Part shown: positions 42,812 through 53,496 of the stretch, piece after piece | Layout: every line of letters starts with the position of its first letter | Position numbering within the stretch: position 1 is the stretch's first letter | Program-made: the position numbers and the translations under genes | Assembly (NCBI GenBank): GCA_001599755.1 | Contig: BCHX01000003.1 | Location: 4,859,782 to 4,923,781, forward strand | DNA length: 64,000 nucleotides | DNA from: Gliomastix tumulicola | Lineage: Eukaryota > Ascomycota > Sordariomycetes > Hypocreales > Bionectriaceae | Reading direction: 5' to 3' | Notes under the pieces: generated by a model | Database searches by the model: none | The model's input: only the letters and a program-made list of their open reading frames with translations | Told to the model about the DNA's origin: nothing

Positions 42812-45222
42812 CTAATCTAAAACAACAATGGTATCGGTGTTCTCAGGACGCCCTGTCCCCTGTGCCCTTTTTCGTCGCAAGGCCTCCCTCTCGGACACAT
42901 GACGCCCTGATCGCAGCCTCTTCCCTGCGCTCGAGCCTTGAGAGCCACGACCGGCTGTACTCCTCGTTCCATCTCCAGACGACGGAGTGGTCATCCCAGG
43001 TCTCGTAGGCGTAGAGGGCTTGCTTCGAGTGGTGGAGAACGGCTGGCCAGGCGACTTTGGTGTAGGCATAGGTAGAGGTGACAGGTCATGCCCTGTGTGA
43101 TCTGAGACGCGATCGTCTGTCATCCCAAGACCTAAAAGGGAAGATCGTGGTGTTGATACTTCTGCTTCGGTCTCGCGTCTAGTATTTCCATGATCGGAGG
43201 CACGCCTCGGGACTTCTGGAGTCAGGAGGAATGGGGTGCTTGGTTCAGCCTTCACAACGGGGGCCTCCGGCGATACCCTTCGACGCTTTGCGGCTCGCTG
43301 CAAGTCCAAGGAGCCTTCAGAGCCCCTATCCATCATGTTGCAAGCCTCAGGAGGCTGGCTGAAGCTGTTTTCTGCAACAATTTCGGCGGCAACTCTCGAA
43401 ATCAAGTCCGACTCCTCCTCTTTGGTAGTAATCTCACCATGCGGCGCTCCACGAACCGGTGTTGGGGTTTGGCTTCGTGAAGATGAAGATGTCGTGGATG
43501 CAGAATCTTCGGTCTGGGGGCGCGCCACGTGGTCAAAGCTCTTTACCTCGCTTTCCGGAACATCTTCAACGGATGGTGGCAGATAATTCCCCTCTCTTGG
43601 ATGGTTGAGCAGTTCAAGTTCGTTAACTCGAAAGTGCCCTTCCATCACTCCTGTCAGCTTATGTGTTACTAAAGAGAAGGGATCATGACTTACGCTGTTC
43701 AGTATGCACCATCGACCTTTCAAGCCCTCGACACTGGTCCACAAGACGCCGATACTTCGCATCGAATCCATCCGCGCGAAACGCATGAATATCCCCCGCC
43801 ACGATCCAGGTTTTCGAGCAGCTTTGTAGATCCGTCTCGTGGTCGAAGCACAGGAACGGGAACTTCCGCGTCCGCAGCTTTCTCCCGTTATCCTCATACC
43901 CTTTGCTCCAGCCGGGATTGCCCTGTCCTCGCTGTCTATGCTTGTAGCAAGGCGGCACCATTTGGGCCAGCCATGTATCGTCAAAGCTGCCCGGCAGACC
44001 AAAGTCGCTGAAGTCGCCCATGGAGAGCATAAGCCCAGCGAAGGTTTTCTTCTTCGCACCTGTCTTGTTCATATTCCAATGGACAACGTAGATCTCGCCG
44101 GGCTCAGGGCTCGCCACGAAAGGGCCAAGTGGGATGTGGTTTTGAGTAGTGGCTTCTCCGGTAGCTGAAGGGCTCCCATTACTACCGCCAGCCTTCAGCC
44201 TTCCCATGTGTGGCTTCATCTGCGTCTCTTTCTTATACCGGCCTTCGTTAACTGCAGCCTGGACCCAGGCGTTGTACTCCAGCATCAGCCCTTTCGTGCA
44301 GTTCTTCACAGTCACGCCGAGACATTCGAGTATTCTGTTCCTCGGCGTACTGTTTTCATCGTAGCGGTCGGCGTGCATGGAGAGATGCCTCTCGGCTCCC
44401 TTGAGTGTCCCCTTGCGTGTACTGCTCCAGTAGTGGACGTTGTGCTCGGCGCATGCGAGGATCCAGAACTCGCCTGCGATGTTCGGGTCGGAAGGATGGG
44501 CATAGGCTTCGCGGATGATTCTGTATCTGTGCGGTACCCCATCTCTGTAGAGGTCTTCGAAATTGATGGCTCGGCGTGTACAGGCGATCTTGAAGGGGTC
44601 GATATCGTCGTCTTGAGGCCCGGGCTGGCGACTTCCTGGTGCTGAAGAAGATCTCTCTATCGTTGGACCGTCTGGTGGTGATCCAGCGTCAGGTCCTCCA
44701 GTAGCGGCAGTTGAAGAGAAACCATTGTTGCTGCTCGAGGCAGCTGCCTGGGGTAGCCCCGTCTTCGCACCAGTGGCATCGTCCGTGATGCTACACTTGA
44801 TCACCAGTCCCTATATCACGTTAGTGCCGGTTTACACTTCATCACTAGCCATTCGAGATCCGCACCTGAGATGTAAAGTGGGATTGCAAGCTCTCCAGTT
44901 CCCTGCAGAGGTGAAATCTCAACTCGATTCGACGCTCCTTAAAGCTAGCGAAATCATTCTTATGCTCCTCCAGCCTCCGCAGCTCCTGAACCCAGGTCTC
45001 GACATCGTCGATGGCGTTCTTGAAGGACTCTCGCTCGTTGTCGGGAAGCGGCTTCATCGCCCGGTGGATGTTCAGCTTCAGCTCTGCGACGCGTCGCTGG
45101 AGGTTGTTTTCGCGTTGGGTGAGCTGGTCCAGCTCGCCTTTGATGTGTAGGGCCCGCTGGAGGGCATCGATCCCAGGGGTGTTTGGGTGGTGATTGTCGT
45201 TTCCCGCTTCCATGGAGGCCAT
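42812..45222 (-). CDS. Hypothetical protein with N-terminal coiled coil and Cys/His-rich centre
   Basis: 770-residue protein with exons 45222-44866, 44810-43694 and 43650-42812. Both joins keep frame; the second intron is only 43 bp. The start MASMEAGND at 45222 is preferred over an upstream ATG at 45294 that adds a hydrophobic stretch. Residues 20-115 are heptad-like and strongly charged (LTQRENNLQRRVAELK), a probable coiled coil. A central block has ILACAEHNVHYW followed by ERHLSMHADRY. This is a Cys/His arrangement reminiscent of a C2H2 finger but not a match I can name. The C-terminal third is Ser/Pro/Thr-rich with basic patches such as AAKRRR, probably nuclear and disordered. A nuclear or chromatin role is possible. 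No family was recognised with confidence. Confidence 0.75.
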
Positions 45223-46654
45223 CGTGCTCTCAAAGACGATGAAGTTGATCGGGACTGGTATGGCGAATGTGTCGAAGAGGAGGTAAGAAATCAAAGATGA
45301 GAGTAAAAGGTAGAACGGGATGAGCGTTTAGGGGGGGCCAGAACACCCCTCCCTTGACGGAGCTGCGCCACTTCACGACCATGTTGGTGGGCTGCTGTTG
45401 GTTCTGTTGGTTCTGTTGGTTTTGCTCCCATCGCGGTCGCTTTTCAGGCCTCCTACGCATGTAGGACCATAGGCTCGGTTTCAGGTTCATCCACATTTAG
45501 ATACAGGTGCGTAGGGCTGACCGGACGAACATGCCAATAGTAACATTGAGATTTGGCGAATCAGCAGCAAGGCTGCTGCCCGTACTTGCTATGGTCGGCA
45601 TGTTTGTTTGGTGGTTTTCCCATCGTGGATGCAAAATATTGTTCAGAATGGTCGCACCTCGAGATCACCCTTTTATTAGAAGTTTCTGGGTGGGAGCCAA
45701 CCCACCGTCGCTAAGCGCCGACCAATTTTGCGGCCCAGTGAGGCGGCCAATATGCCTGGCCATCTGCGTGGTCGTCAGTTTCAGGCCATTGATTCTCAGT
45801 TGCTCACTAATCATGCGCAGTCACTTTACGATGTCGCTGGGTAGGACATCCATTTTGCGTATTGTACTGGTTGCTGTTATCTGAAACCTCCAAGCCACAA
45901 TGACCAGGACAGCCCTCGAAGCGGTGGGCAAAACAGACATCTATATCACCAGGGGAGTCAGTCTAGACCTTCCACTGCTACCAGGTTCGCTCTTTATTAC
46001 CATACTTCAAGGACCCATCCAAATATGGCATGGGACGTAGCATCACCGGTATCAGAGTGGGGTTTGTGACGTTGGATGAGGATGAGGCCAGGATGCACTC
46101 CAATGGCATATGTAAAGTTGTCAGATGGCGTCAATTTATCAAGTATCATATGAATATTCCGTTATCACTCATCTGTAGAAGTGGGTATGAAAGAGTTATG
46201 GAAAATATCAAAGGATTGCCGGGGGAGTGTTGCGGCTGCTACTTCATCACCCAAGGGGGATGAACCTGAATCCATTCTCACGAATACTCCGAAGCCGTGA
46301 CCAAATACTGTCTCTTAGATCTTTATAAAGGCATCATCATAATGCCTCTGTTATCAAGATCAAGCTCTGATCCATGACGCACGTGTACGTATGGAAAACA
46401 TGCTGCTGATAGGGGCCTCGATATCCAGCCATGACACTACGTCCAGCTGGGGCTCAGAAACCCTGGTAGGCAGGTTTTTATTGTGGGGATGCTGTCGTTT
46501 TCAAGACTGTTTTCCAGAATTTCCCAGTGAGGCGGAAATCTTTCCCTCGTCAACGCACAATATACCCAATTCCTGTAAGGCGTTCCTCAACCCCAGGCCA
46601 TCCACACTCCCTTGCTAACAAGAACACCCAAGTGCCGAGACCATTCCTGCCAGC
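45223..46654. other. Intergenic region, AT-richer
   Basis: 1.4 kb between divergent genes. Open frames are weak and have no motif. The base composition is more AT-rich than in nearby genes, but I found no terminal repeats or transposase motif. A 9-bp tandem repeat lies at 45396-45424. Confidence 0.5.
45396..45424. repeat. 9-bp tandem repeat (GTTCTGTTG-type)
   Basis: Three copies of a 9-nt unit about 175 bp upstream of the start of the coiled-coil protein gene, probably in its promoter or leader. Confidence 0.75.
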
Positions 46655-47656
46655 ATGCCTGAAGAAGGCACCAAGTACACCTGGGGAACCTCCCTCCGAG
46701 CCCCCGACACTCCTCCCGCGCCTCGAAGGCGCTTCAAGCTCTGGGCCCCCGTTGCCCTCCTCCCCCGCGGCTGCAAGTGGCCTGAGACGGCCGACGCCGA
46801 CGCCCGCGACACCCTCAAGGCCGCGAGGGAGGTGTACGACGAGAAGTCCTCGTGCTAGCGGCACGAGGACCGCGTCCAATACATCGCGCTCCTCGACAGG
46901 ATGAGCTGGGCGCAGGACCCCGAGAAGCTCAGGGACTTCGCCTTCCAGCCTCACACGAGGCTGCTGTCCCCGGGTTTCGACCTGGCCGAGTTTGGCGGTG
47001 TGGCGGCCGCCCTCGCCCTCCTCAGACGGTGCCGCCAGAGATGGCCTCCTTCTTCGAAGGAGATCGTCGAGGAACTCGTCACCTCTCATCCCATCTTCCA
47101 AGTATGGGATGATGACCGCATCTCGTTCGTCCACGGCTACCTCCTCATGATCGTGTTCGGGGAGCGTGCTGTTCGGAACTCCGCGGCGGTCGGATCCCGG
47201 CTCAACTGGGCCGACTGGCAGGACATGTCCCTGGAGTCGCACCCGTCGTGGCTAGACGAGGTGGACCGCACGGAGCCGATGGAAGACGACGACGACGAGA
47301 CGAGCTCGGACGAGTCCTCCGACTCGGACAGCTCAGACGACCCCTGCCCGCTGCGTCTCCGCACGCGCTCTTCTTCGCCCTCCGACTCCGACTTCGCCAG
47401 CCGAGTCAAGACCGAGGACCACGACAAAGACGACGACGACAAAGACGACACGCCTGTCTTCCGGAGCTCCTTTCACCACATCAACCAGCTCCCCCCCGTG
47501 TCCGTCGCACACCGCCTCCAGACCAAGAAGATCAAGACCAACGAGGAGGCCCAGGCCATCACGGCCCAGAAGCTCGGGCAGGGAGCCAGAGACCGTGCCC
47601 AGCTGCGTGTCTACGAGCAGGAGGAGCAAGAGAACCTAGTCCGGACGGGTGACTGA
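46655..47656 (+). pseudogene. Hypothetical acidic protein gene interrupted by an in-frame TAG
   Basis: The frame begins MPEEGTKYTWG and is open for 67 codons. It meets TAG at 46856-46858, then continues in the same frame for 266 more codons to the stop at 47654-47656. Both parts have GC-rich third positions and protein-like composition, and the segment just past the stop (RHEDRVQYIALLDRM) looks helical. The C-terminal half has a strongly acidic Asp/Ser/Glu block, then a Lys/Gln-rich helix. I do not recognise the family. Options are a nonsense allele, a readthrough stop, or a small in-frame intron of 48 or 54 bp ending at the CAG before 46900. The intron would need a weak donor. If translation instead starts at 46901, a 251-residue product is possible. 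Confidence 0.5.
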
Positions 47657-49731
47657 GATGGCGCCGCCATGAGTAACTGGCACCAGAGTGGCCACGCGGT
47701 TATATGCAAAGGAAAGGAAGGGGGATTTACTGGAATGTGATGGATGTGCAGAGTTTGAGAGCGATAAATGATACCGTAGCTAACTGTCCAATGCCACTGA
47801 CATAAAACACCGAAAGAACACAACGTACCGTGCTGAAAGTGATGATCTGTACTATCATGAAAACACCTAAATGCTAGATATATGATCGTTATGTACCATT
47901 TCATTAAGCTTCACTCTTAAGGTCTGGGCAGGTCGCAACTGTCACATGAACTGGCGTAGTTCTTAGACTGCAAGCCAACACTCCTTTTCAAATAAAACGA
48001 CCCTCGTACGCATTGACTTGACACAAGACGGTGTGCTCCTATTTTTGTGCGTAGTGCTTGACGAACCTCCGCTTAGGAGGCGAAAGCGACATTCCGTCCA
48101 GGGTAGCGACGGCTACGCTGGGTTGAGGTCGTGATCCTTGCACGAGACGCATCGACGCCGTGGCCTGTGCCACGCCTGGTTCTTGAGCGGTCACGAAAAG
48201 ATCTCGACCTAGCAGCCACTAGCCCGGTGGCTTCTGGGTAAGCCACACATTGGTAAGCGGAAGCAGGAGTGGGAGCGTTCAGAGCCGAGCGGAATTATCG
48301 CCCTCGAGGCATGGCTGCCACACTTCCTCCAAGCCGCTCGGATCCGTCGCCGCCGCGAAGGATGCTGACCTTGGTTACTGCGAAGGGAGTGCGGGGACTC
48401 CGTCTGGACTGGCCTGGCCTGCTTTGAAATCCGGGGTTGTCCACATCGAAGAGCTATCATCTCCGCCCAAGCGAGTGTGTTGTCACAGCGAGGAGTCACG
48501 TTCACGCACAGAAGGCGATCAGTGGCCCTTAAGTCACGATATGGCATGTAGAAATTCCCAAGGCTTACCATCAGGACGAGCCTCCTGGTGAGCATCAGCC
48601 CCCAACCTCCAACTACCGCACCCCAATACCGCCTCCAGCAGCACGCGCGGGGTGTCGGTCAATTTCGGAGTCAAGACACTACGCCCGACAGCGTTAAGCC
48701 CGGCGACCAAAGGCGGGGGTTTTGAGAAGAGCTTGGGGGGCTCGAGCTTCAGCGCTATCAGCTGATTGGCGTATTGGTCAACGTTGATGAGGAGCAAGCC
48801 ACCACCGTGCACAGCAAAAGCCCACACACACTCCTCCACACCACACCGGCCGGCTTCTGGTCGGCTCTGAGGAGAAAAATTCGCCGATGGCTGCAGGCAG
48901 TGGTTCAGTAATCGAAAGGTCCGACGCGCGCTAGAAGGCGTGGGCTGGGCAGCTAGAACGGCGGAAGCTTCTTCATTTTTTCTTGTCCCTCCGCTCTCGC
49001 GTGTTCGTGCGATGGCGAGAGACACGTGGCGGGAGAGCACACGTCTCGTTCTGGTCCGACAAACAGACAGATTCGGCAGAGGAGACAAGGATCATGGGAG
49101 CTGGAGGTGAGGATTCGTCGCCAATATTCCCACCGGTCTCCGGGTTCCCCAGCAGAAACATCGTCACATCAGGTGGTGGCACTGGTGGGATCCTTGGACT
49201 GTGTTTGTACTGCGTATCCACCCTCAGCTTCCCTCGGTCGTCGCTGGTGTGCCCTTTTTTTTTAAAAAAAATTTGTCAGGCAGCCATTGTCTGTTGGCGC
49301 TGTCTGCTGGCGCCTGCACCCCGACCTCGGCCCGTCGCATGGGCGATCGTGAGTCTGGAAAACTCTTTGTCGTGATTCGCCGCGCTCGGTCAGGTGGCAA
49401 GGGTCGATGAGATGGTGTGTGCTCTGACGATGTCGGAGGTACTTTCAGCGAGAAGCTCCAGTGAGAGGCTCCAGTGAGAAGCCCAGTGGGAGATCTGCAG
49501 GTACATAAGACATGTCGGTCCCTCCTTCCCATGCGTGTCTTGCGTTCCTTCCTCCCTGTTGCCCAGCGCCCAACAATTGTTGCAAGCCACAGCAAGCTCC
49601 AGCCATCGCGCTTTCCCTTCAAAGTGGTGCCTGCCCTTTGCCAGCTTCCACGTGAGCCCGCTGGAAATTCTCCCTCCGCCACAGCGCCATCTTCCCCCCT
49701 CGACACAGCTTCGGGCTTCGGATTTCTCAAG
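47657..49731. other. Gene-poor stretch
   Basis: About 2.1 kb without a convincing gene. Open frames on the minus strand near 48534-49088 are shadow-like, with no motifs. A T/A homopolymer pair lies near 49254-49272. The right end carries the permease promoter. Confidence 0.5.
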
Positions 49732-51305
49732 ATGGGCGTCGACGAGAAAGTCGAGGTCCCCGACGGTCCTCTCGACGTCGCGACGGACAGCAACAATGGA
49801 GATAATTTGGTCTGCCCCCCGCACACCACTGATCGCAAGCTGATGTGGCGCATCGACCTCCATGTCGTGCCCTTCCTCTGCATCATGTACCTGCTGGCCT
49901 TCCTCGGTACGTCCAATTGTGGGCTGTCGCGATGCTGGCATTGCTAGCGACAGTCAACACTCACAATACGATAGGTGATTTACGATCGAGCTAACCTCTT
50001 CCCTCAGACCGAGTCAACATCGCCAATGCCAACGTCTTCGGCCTCTCTGAGGAGCTGGGCCTCGAGCACCACCAGTACAACACCGCCCTCGTCATCTTCT
50101 TCGTGCCCTACTGCCTGCTCGAGATCCCCTCCAACATCCTGCTCAAGAAGTTCAAGCCCTCCGTCTGGCTCTCCATCAATATGTTCGGCTTCGGTCTCGT
50201 GACCCTCATCCAGGGCTTCGTCAAGAACTACGGCGGCCTCCTCACCACCCGATTCTTCCTCGGCGTCTTCGAGACGGGCATGTTCCCCGGCGCATTCTAC
50301 CTCATCGGCATGTGGTACCGTCGCCACGAGGCCCAGCGCCGATACTCGTTCTTCTTCAACAGCACTACGCTTGCCGGTGCCTTTGGTGGCCTGCTGGCTG
50401 CTGCCATTGGCAAGATGGAGGGCAAGGCGGGCTACAAGGGCTGGCGCTGGATCTTCATCCTCGAGGGCGGCCTGACCGTCCTCGTCAGCTTGTTCTTCTT
50501 CTTCCTGCTGCCCAACTTCCCCGAGGAGACCAAGTGGCTGTCCAAGGACGAGAAGGACTACGTTTCCGCCAAGCTGCGCATCGACCAGGGCGCCTCGGCG
50601 CGTGACCGGAGCATCACGCTCAAGGACGTCGGGCGCGTCTTCAAGGACTACAAGGTCATTCTGGGTGGCTTCATGTACTTTGGTCTCATTGTGCCGGCTT
50701 ACGGATACGCTTACTTCTCCCCCGGAATTATTCGAAGCTATGGCTACGGGCAAATCCAGACCCAGCTGCACAGCGTGCCCCCCTGGGCGGTCGCATTCGC
50801 CTTCTCCATGACCGTTGCCGTCATATCCGACAAGACACGTCACCGCTTCACGTTCGCCGTCATTGCCGTCTGCATTGCCATCATTGGCTTCGGCATCCTG
50901 ATTTCTGTCCACGACAACCGAGGCGTCCAATTCGCGGGCCTGTACCTCGTCGCCTCGGGTGCTTACACGGCTATGCCGATCATCGTGTGCTGGTTCAACA
51001 TGAATCTTGGTGGCCACCATCGCCGCTCTGTTGGTTCGGCCTGGCAGGTCGGCTTCGGTAACATTGGTGGTATCATTGCGTCGTTCGCTTTCCTCCCCGA
51101 GGATGGGCCTAAGTTCGTAAAGGGATACAGCATATGCATCGCCTTTACGTGTCTGAGCATCGTCGCCTGCACCCTGTATGGATTCGGCTGCTGGAGCGCG
51201 AACAAGAAGAGGGATGAAGATACTGGCCATGGGGAGCATGGATTGACGGAGGAGGAGAAGACGGAGCTGGGTGACCTGTCGCCCGACTACCGGTATCTGC
51301 TGTAG
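49732..51305 (+). CDS. MFS permease, Dal5-like anion:cation symporter family
   Basis: Plasma-membrane importer of 490 residues. Exons 49732-49906 and 50008-51305 join to read AFLDRVNIANANVFGL, the hallmark of the first helix in this family. The start MGVDEKVEVPDG at 49732 follows an A at -3. Further marks are YCLLEIPSNILLKKF, TRFFLGVFETGMFPG, the WRWIFILEG segment and about 12 helices. The last 40 residues form a charged cytosolic tail. Close fungal relatives transport nicotinate, allantoate, pantothenate or small carboxylates; the substrate here is not decided. It is separate in type and location from the eight-exon permease at 15.3 kb. The two share the family but not intron positions. Confidence 0.94.
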
Positions 51306-51409
51306 AGCTGCTTAGGTACCGTTGTCTGGGTCCGGAACTGGTATGAATTGATGTGCATCTGTCCACTTGCTGATCTTGCATTGCGTGACCACCTGCAGTC
51401 TTGACGTCT

Positions 51410-52174
51410 TCAGCCTTCCCTGCACTCCTGCAGACCTCGCTTCTGTCTGCCATTCTCGTCGAAGTTGCTGTCGCTAAGCCAAGTCTCGAATCCCTTTTTC
51501 ACTGCAGGCCAGTCGTCGTCAATCATGCTGAACCACGATGTGTCCCGCCTCTTGCCCTTCATGATCCAGTGTTTCCTGCGGAGTGTTAGATGAATGGCCA
51601 AATAGGTTCATCTCGTTGCGGCTACTCACCTGAACAGGCCCTCAAAAGTGAACCCCAGCCTTCTCGCTGCTGACAGACTAGGCTCATTGAGACTGTTCGC
51701 CTTCCACTCGACACGCGCATACCCGAGCGAGAAGGCCCGGTCGAGAATGAGGTAGAAGGCCTCGGTGGCCTGCCTTGTCCGCTTGAGCACGTCCCCGAAG
51801 ACGACCCACGCGACCTCGAGCCGCCGGTGCTCCGGGATGACGGCCATGTAGCAGATGATGCCCACGGCCTCGGCTTCCGTGTCGGAGGAGGAGAGCACGG
51901 CGAAGTACTGCGGGTCTTGGGTTGTCGAGGTGAACTTATCGATGAGGGTGGCCATGGCCTCACGGGTCTGGGGCGCTGGGACGGGGAGGAAGGTCCATAT
52001 GGCGGCGTTCGAGGGGCCGCCGAGATGTTTGAAGAGGGAGTCTGTGTGGTCGGTGGTGAGAGGGACGAGGGAGGTGTGACGGCCGTGGAGGGGCGTTGAT
52101 GGCGGGTAGGGAACAGTGGCATGGGCCACGGCGTCCCCAGGGGGTACTGGGTCTGGTACCAACTCTCCTCCCAT
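51410..52174 (-). CDS. GNAT-family N-acetyltransferase (RimJ/RimL-like)
   Basis: Predicted acetyl-CoA-dependent acetyltransferase of 236 residues. Exons 52174-51630 and 51575-51410 join over a 54-bp intron to read GLFRKHWIMKGKRRD. The family pattern is clear: GRHTSLVPLTTDHT at the start, VGIICYMAVIPEHRRLEVAWVVFG around the central strands, and NEPSLSAARRLGFTFEG as the acetyl-CoA-binding end. No targeting signal is present. The acceptor could be an amine, an amino acid or an antibiotic-like compound; the sequence does not tell. It lies directly downstream of the aldoxime dehydratase on the same strand, about 240 bp away. Confidence 0.9.
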
Positions 52175-52416
52175 GATGCCTGCAGTATCTGGGACTCGGG
52201 CGACGGATGAAAGACGCTTCTTGGTGATGTTTGCACTGGCCGGACATCAACGTGCTTCGTGATGCTCCGTTCGCAGATGGACGGACTCCACTGCGTGGTT
52301 TTACACTGTCCCCTCCAGCGTCCGCATATCGGCGCCGACGAACGGGCATCCACAGGGAGAATTCACCGAGACTTAAGACCCTGTGGCGTGAAGAATGACT
52401 GTATTTCTTACCTTCG

Positions 52417-53496
52417 CTATGATACTTGCTCCTCCTCCAATGCGACGAAGCGGATGACGCCCGTCTCCCCCAAACAGTTCACATACTCAAACCGCCCCTC
52501 CCCTTCCTTCAGCACGCCGACCTCGTGCCACGTTCTGAAGCGCCGCTCGGACCCGAACTTCTTCGCATGGCGCATGGCGCCGTTGTAGATGGCGAGGTGA
52601 CTCTTGTGCGTCTTGGCCCAGGCCTCGAGCTTATCTAGACTCGTGAAGAAGCCCGCCGCGCATGTCTCCTTGCGCTTGGTGGTCGAGCCTTTGGCGTCTG
52701 TGTTGCGAAGGTATCGTAGGCCCATGGCGCCTGCGTCGCGGTCCTGCCAGAGGTAGCGCAGGCCTGCCTCGAGCGTCGGCTCCAGGTTCTTCTCGTAGGC
52801 CTCGGCTTCCTGCTCGTCGCAGAACTCCCAGAACTGGCCTGAGCGGATGTGCACCAGGTTATTCGCGTTCGTTCCCACAAGGCGCTTCCCGCGGCCGTCG
52901 GTGAGTGAAGATGTGGAATCCGGCTTGGGATCCCCCGGGAAGAGATCGTGTGCGGAGGCCGGGATGCGGTCTCGTGCAGCGCCCCAGTAGGCCGTGATGT
53001 CGTGCGGCTCGGTGGATGTATTCTGAAGGCGGCCGAGACCGGGCAGGTAGTCTAGGCCAGTGTAGTTTGTCTCTAGACGGGCGGGCGGCAGCGTGAAGGT
53101 CTCGAGCCAGATGCCGATATGTGTGCGGGCGTCTGGCGGGAGGGAGTCGTGGAGAGTGGTGGGCGAGAGCTGGGTGAGGCCGTGTTTGTATGATGCGTCG
53201 TCGGTCCAGTAGCACACCCATATCAATGAGCCCTTTGTGTCGTCGCCGTCGATGACCTCAAAGACCTCGGATGCTAATGGCGCTGCCTCACTGCCGCCCG
53301 TATACTCTGATATGGTGTCGATGATCTGGCTTGCGGCCTGCTCGACGGCGGCTTCTCCGGATTGCCGCTGGATGCCGATGTAGGCGATGTGAACTGCGCT
53401 GATGCCGTCGCCGAAGATGAGCTGCCATCGTGGCACGGGCGGGACGTGCCCGTCGGGCTTCTTGAGGGGATACGTGCGCTGACCTGGACACGACAT
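52417..53496 (-). CDS. Haem aldoxime dehydratase (phenylacetaldoxime dehydratase family)
   Basis: Single-exon protein of 359 residues, a normal length for the family. It would convert aldoximes (R-CH=NOH) to nitriles using a haem that binds substrate nitrogen directly. The sequence has VHIRSGQFW with Ser219, matching the active-site Ser of known enzymes. THKSHLAIYNG places the catalytic distal His at 300. YWGAARDRIP is the usual middle block, and TWHEVGVL lies near the end. No signal peptide is present. In microbes such enzymes work with nitrilase or nitrile hydratase; neither is seen in this window. The downstream GNAT gene is the only close same-strand neighbour. In fungi a role in detoxifying plant aldoximes is plausible (inference). 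Confidence 0.9.
   Translation of the reverse strand: MSCPGQRTYPLKKPDGHVPPVPRWQLIFGDGISAVHIAYIGIQRQSGEAAVEQAASQIIDTISEYTGGSEAAPLASEVFEVIDGDDTKGSLIWVCYWTDDASYKHGLTQLSPTTLHDSLPPDARTHIGIWLETFTLPPARLETNYTGLDYLPGLGRLQNTSTEPHDITAYWGAARDRIPASAHDLFPGDPKPDSTSSLTDGRGKRLVGTNANNLVHIRSGQFWEFCDEQEAEAYEKNLEPTLEAGLRYLWQDRDAGAMGLRYLRNTDAKGSTTKRKETCAAGFFTSLDKLEAWAKTHKSHLAIYNGAMRHAKKFGSERRFRTWHEVGVLKEGEGRFEYVNCLGETGVIRFVALEEEQVS

Noticed and set aside
45223..46654. AT-richer stretch considered as a decayed transposon
   Set aside because: No terminal repeats, target-site duplication or transposase/integrase motif was found.
50004..51239. 411-codon antisense open frame under the second permease
   Set aside because: The plus-strand permease has clear family motifs and splice sites. 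The antisense frame is a by-product of GC-rich third positions and has no domain.
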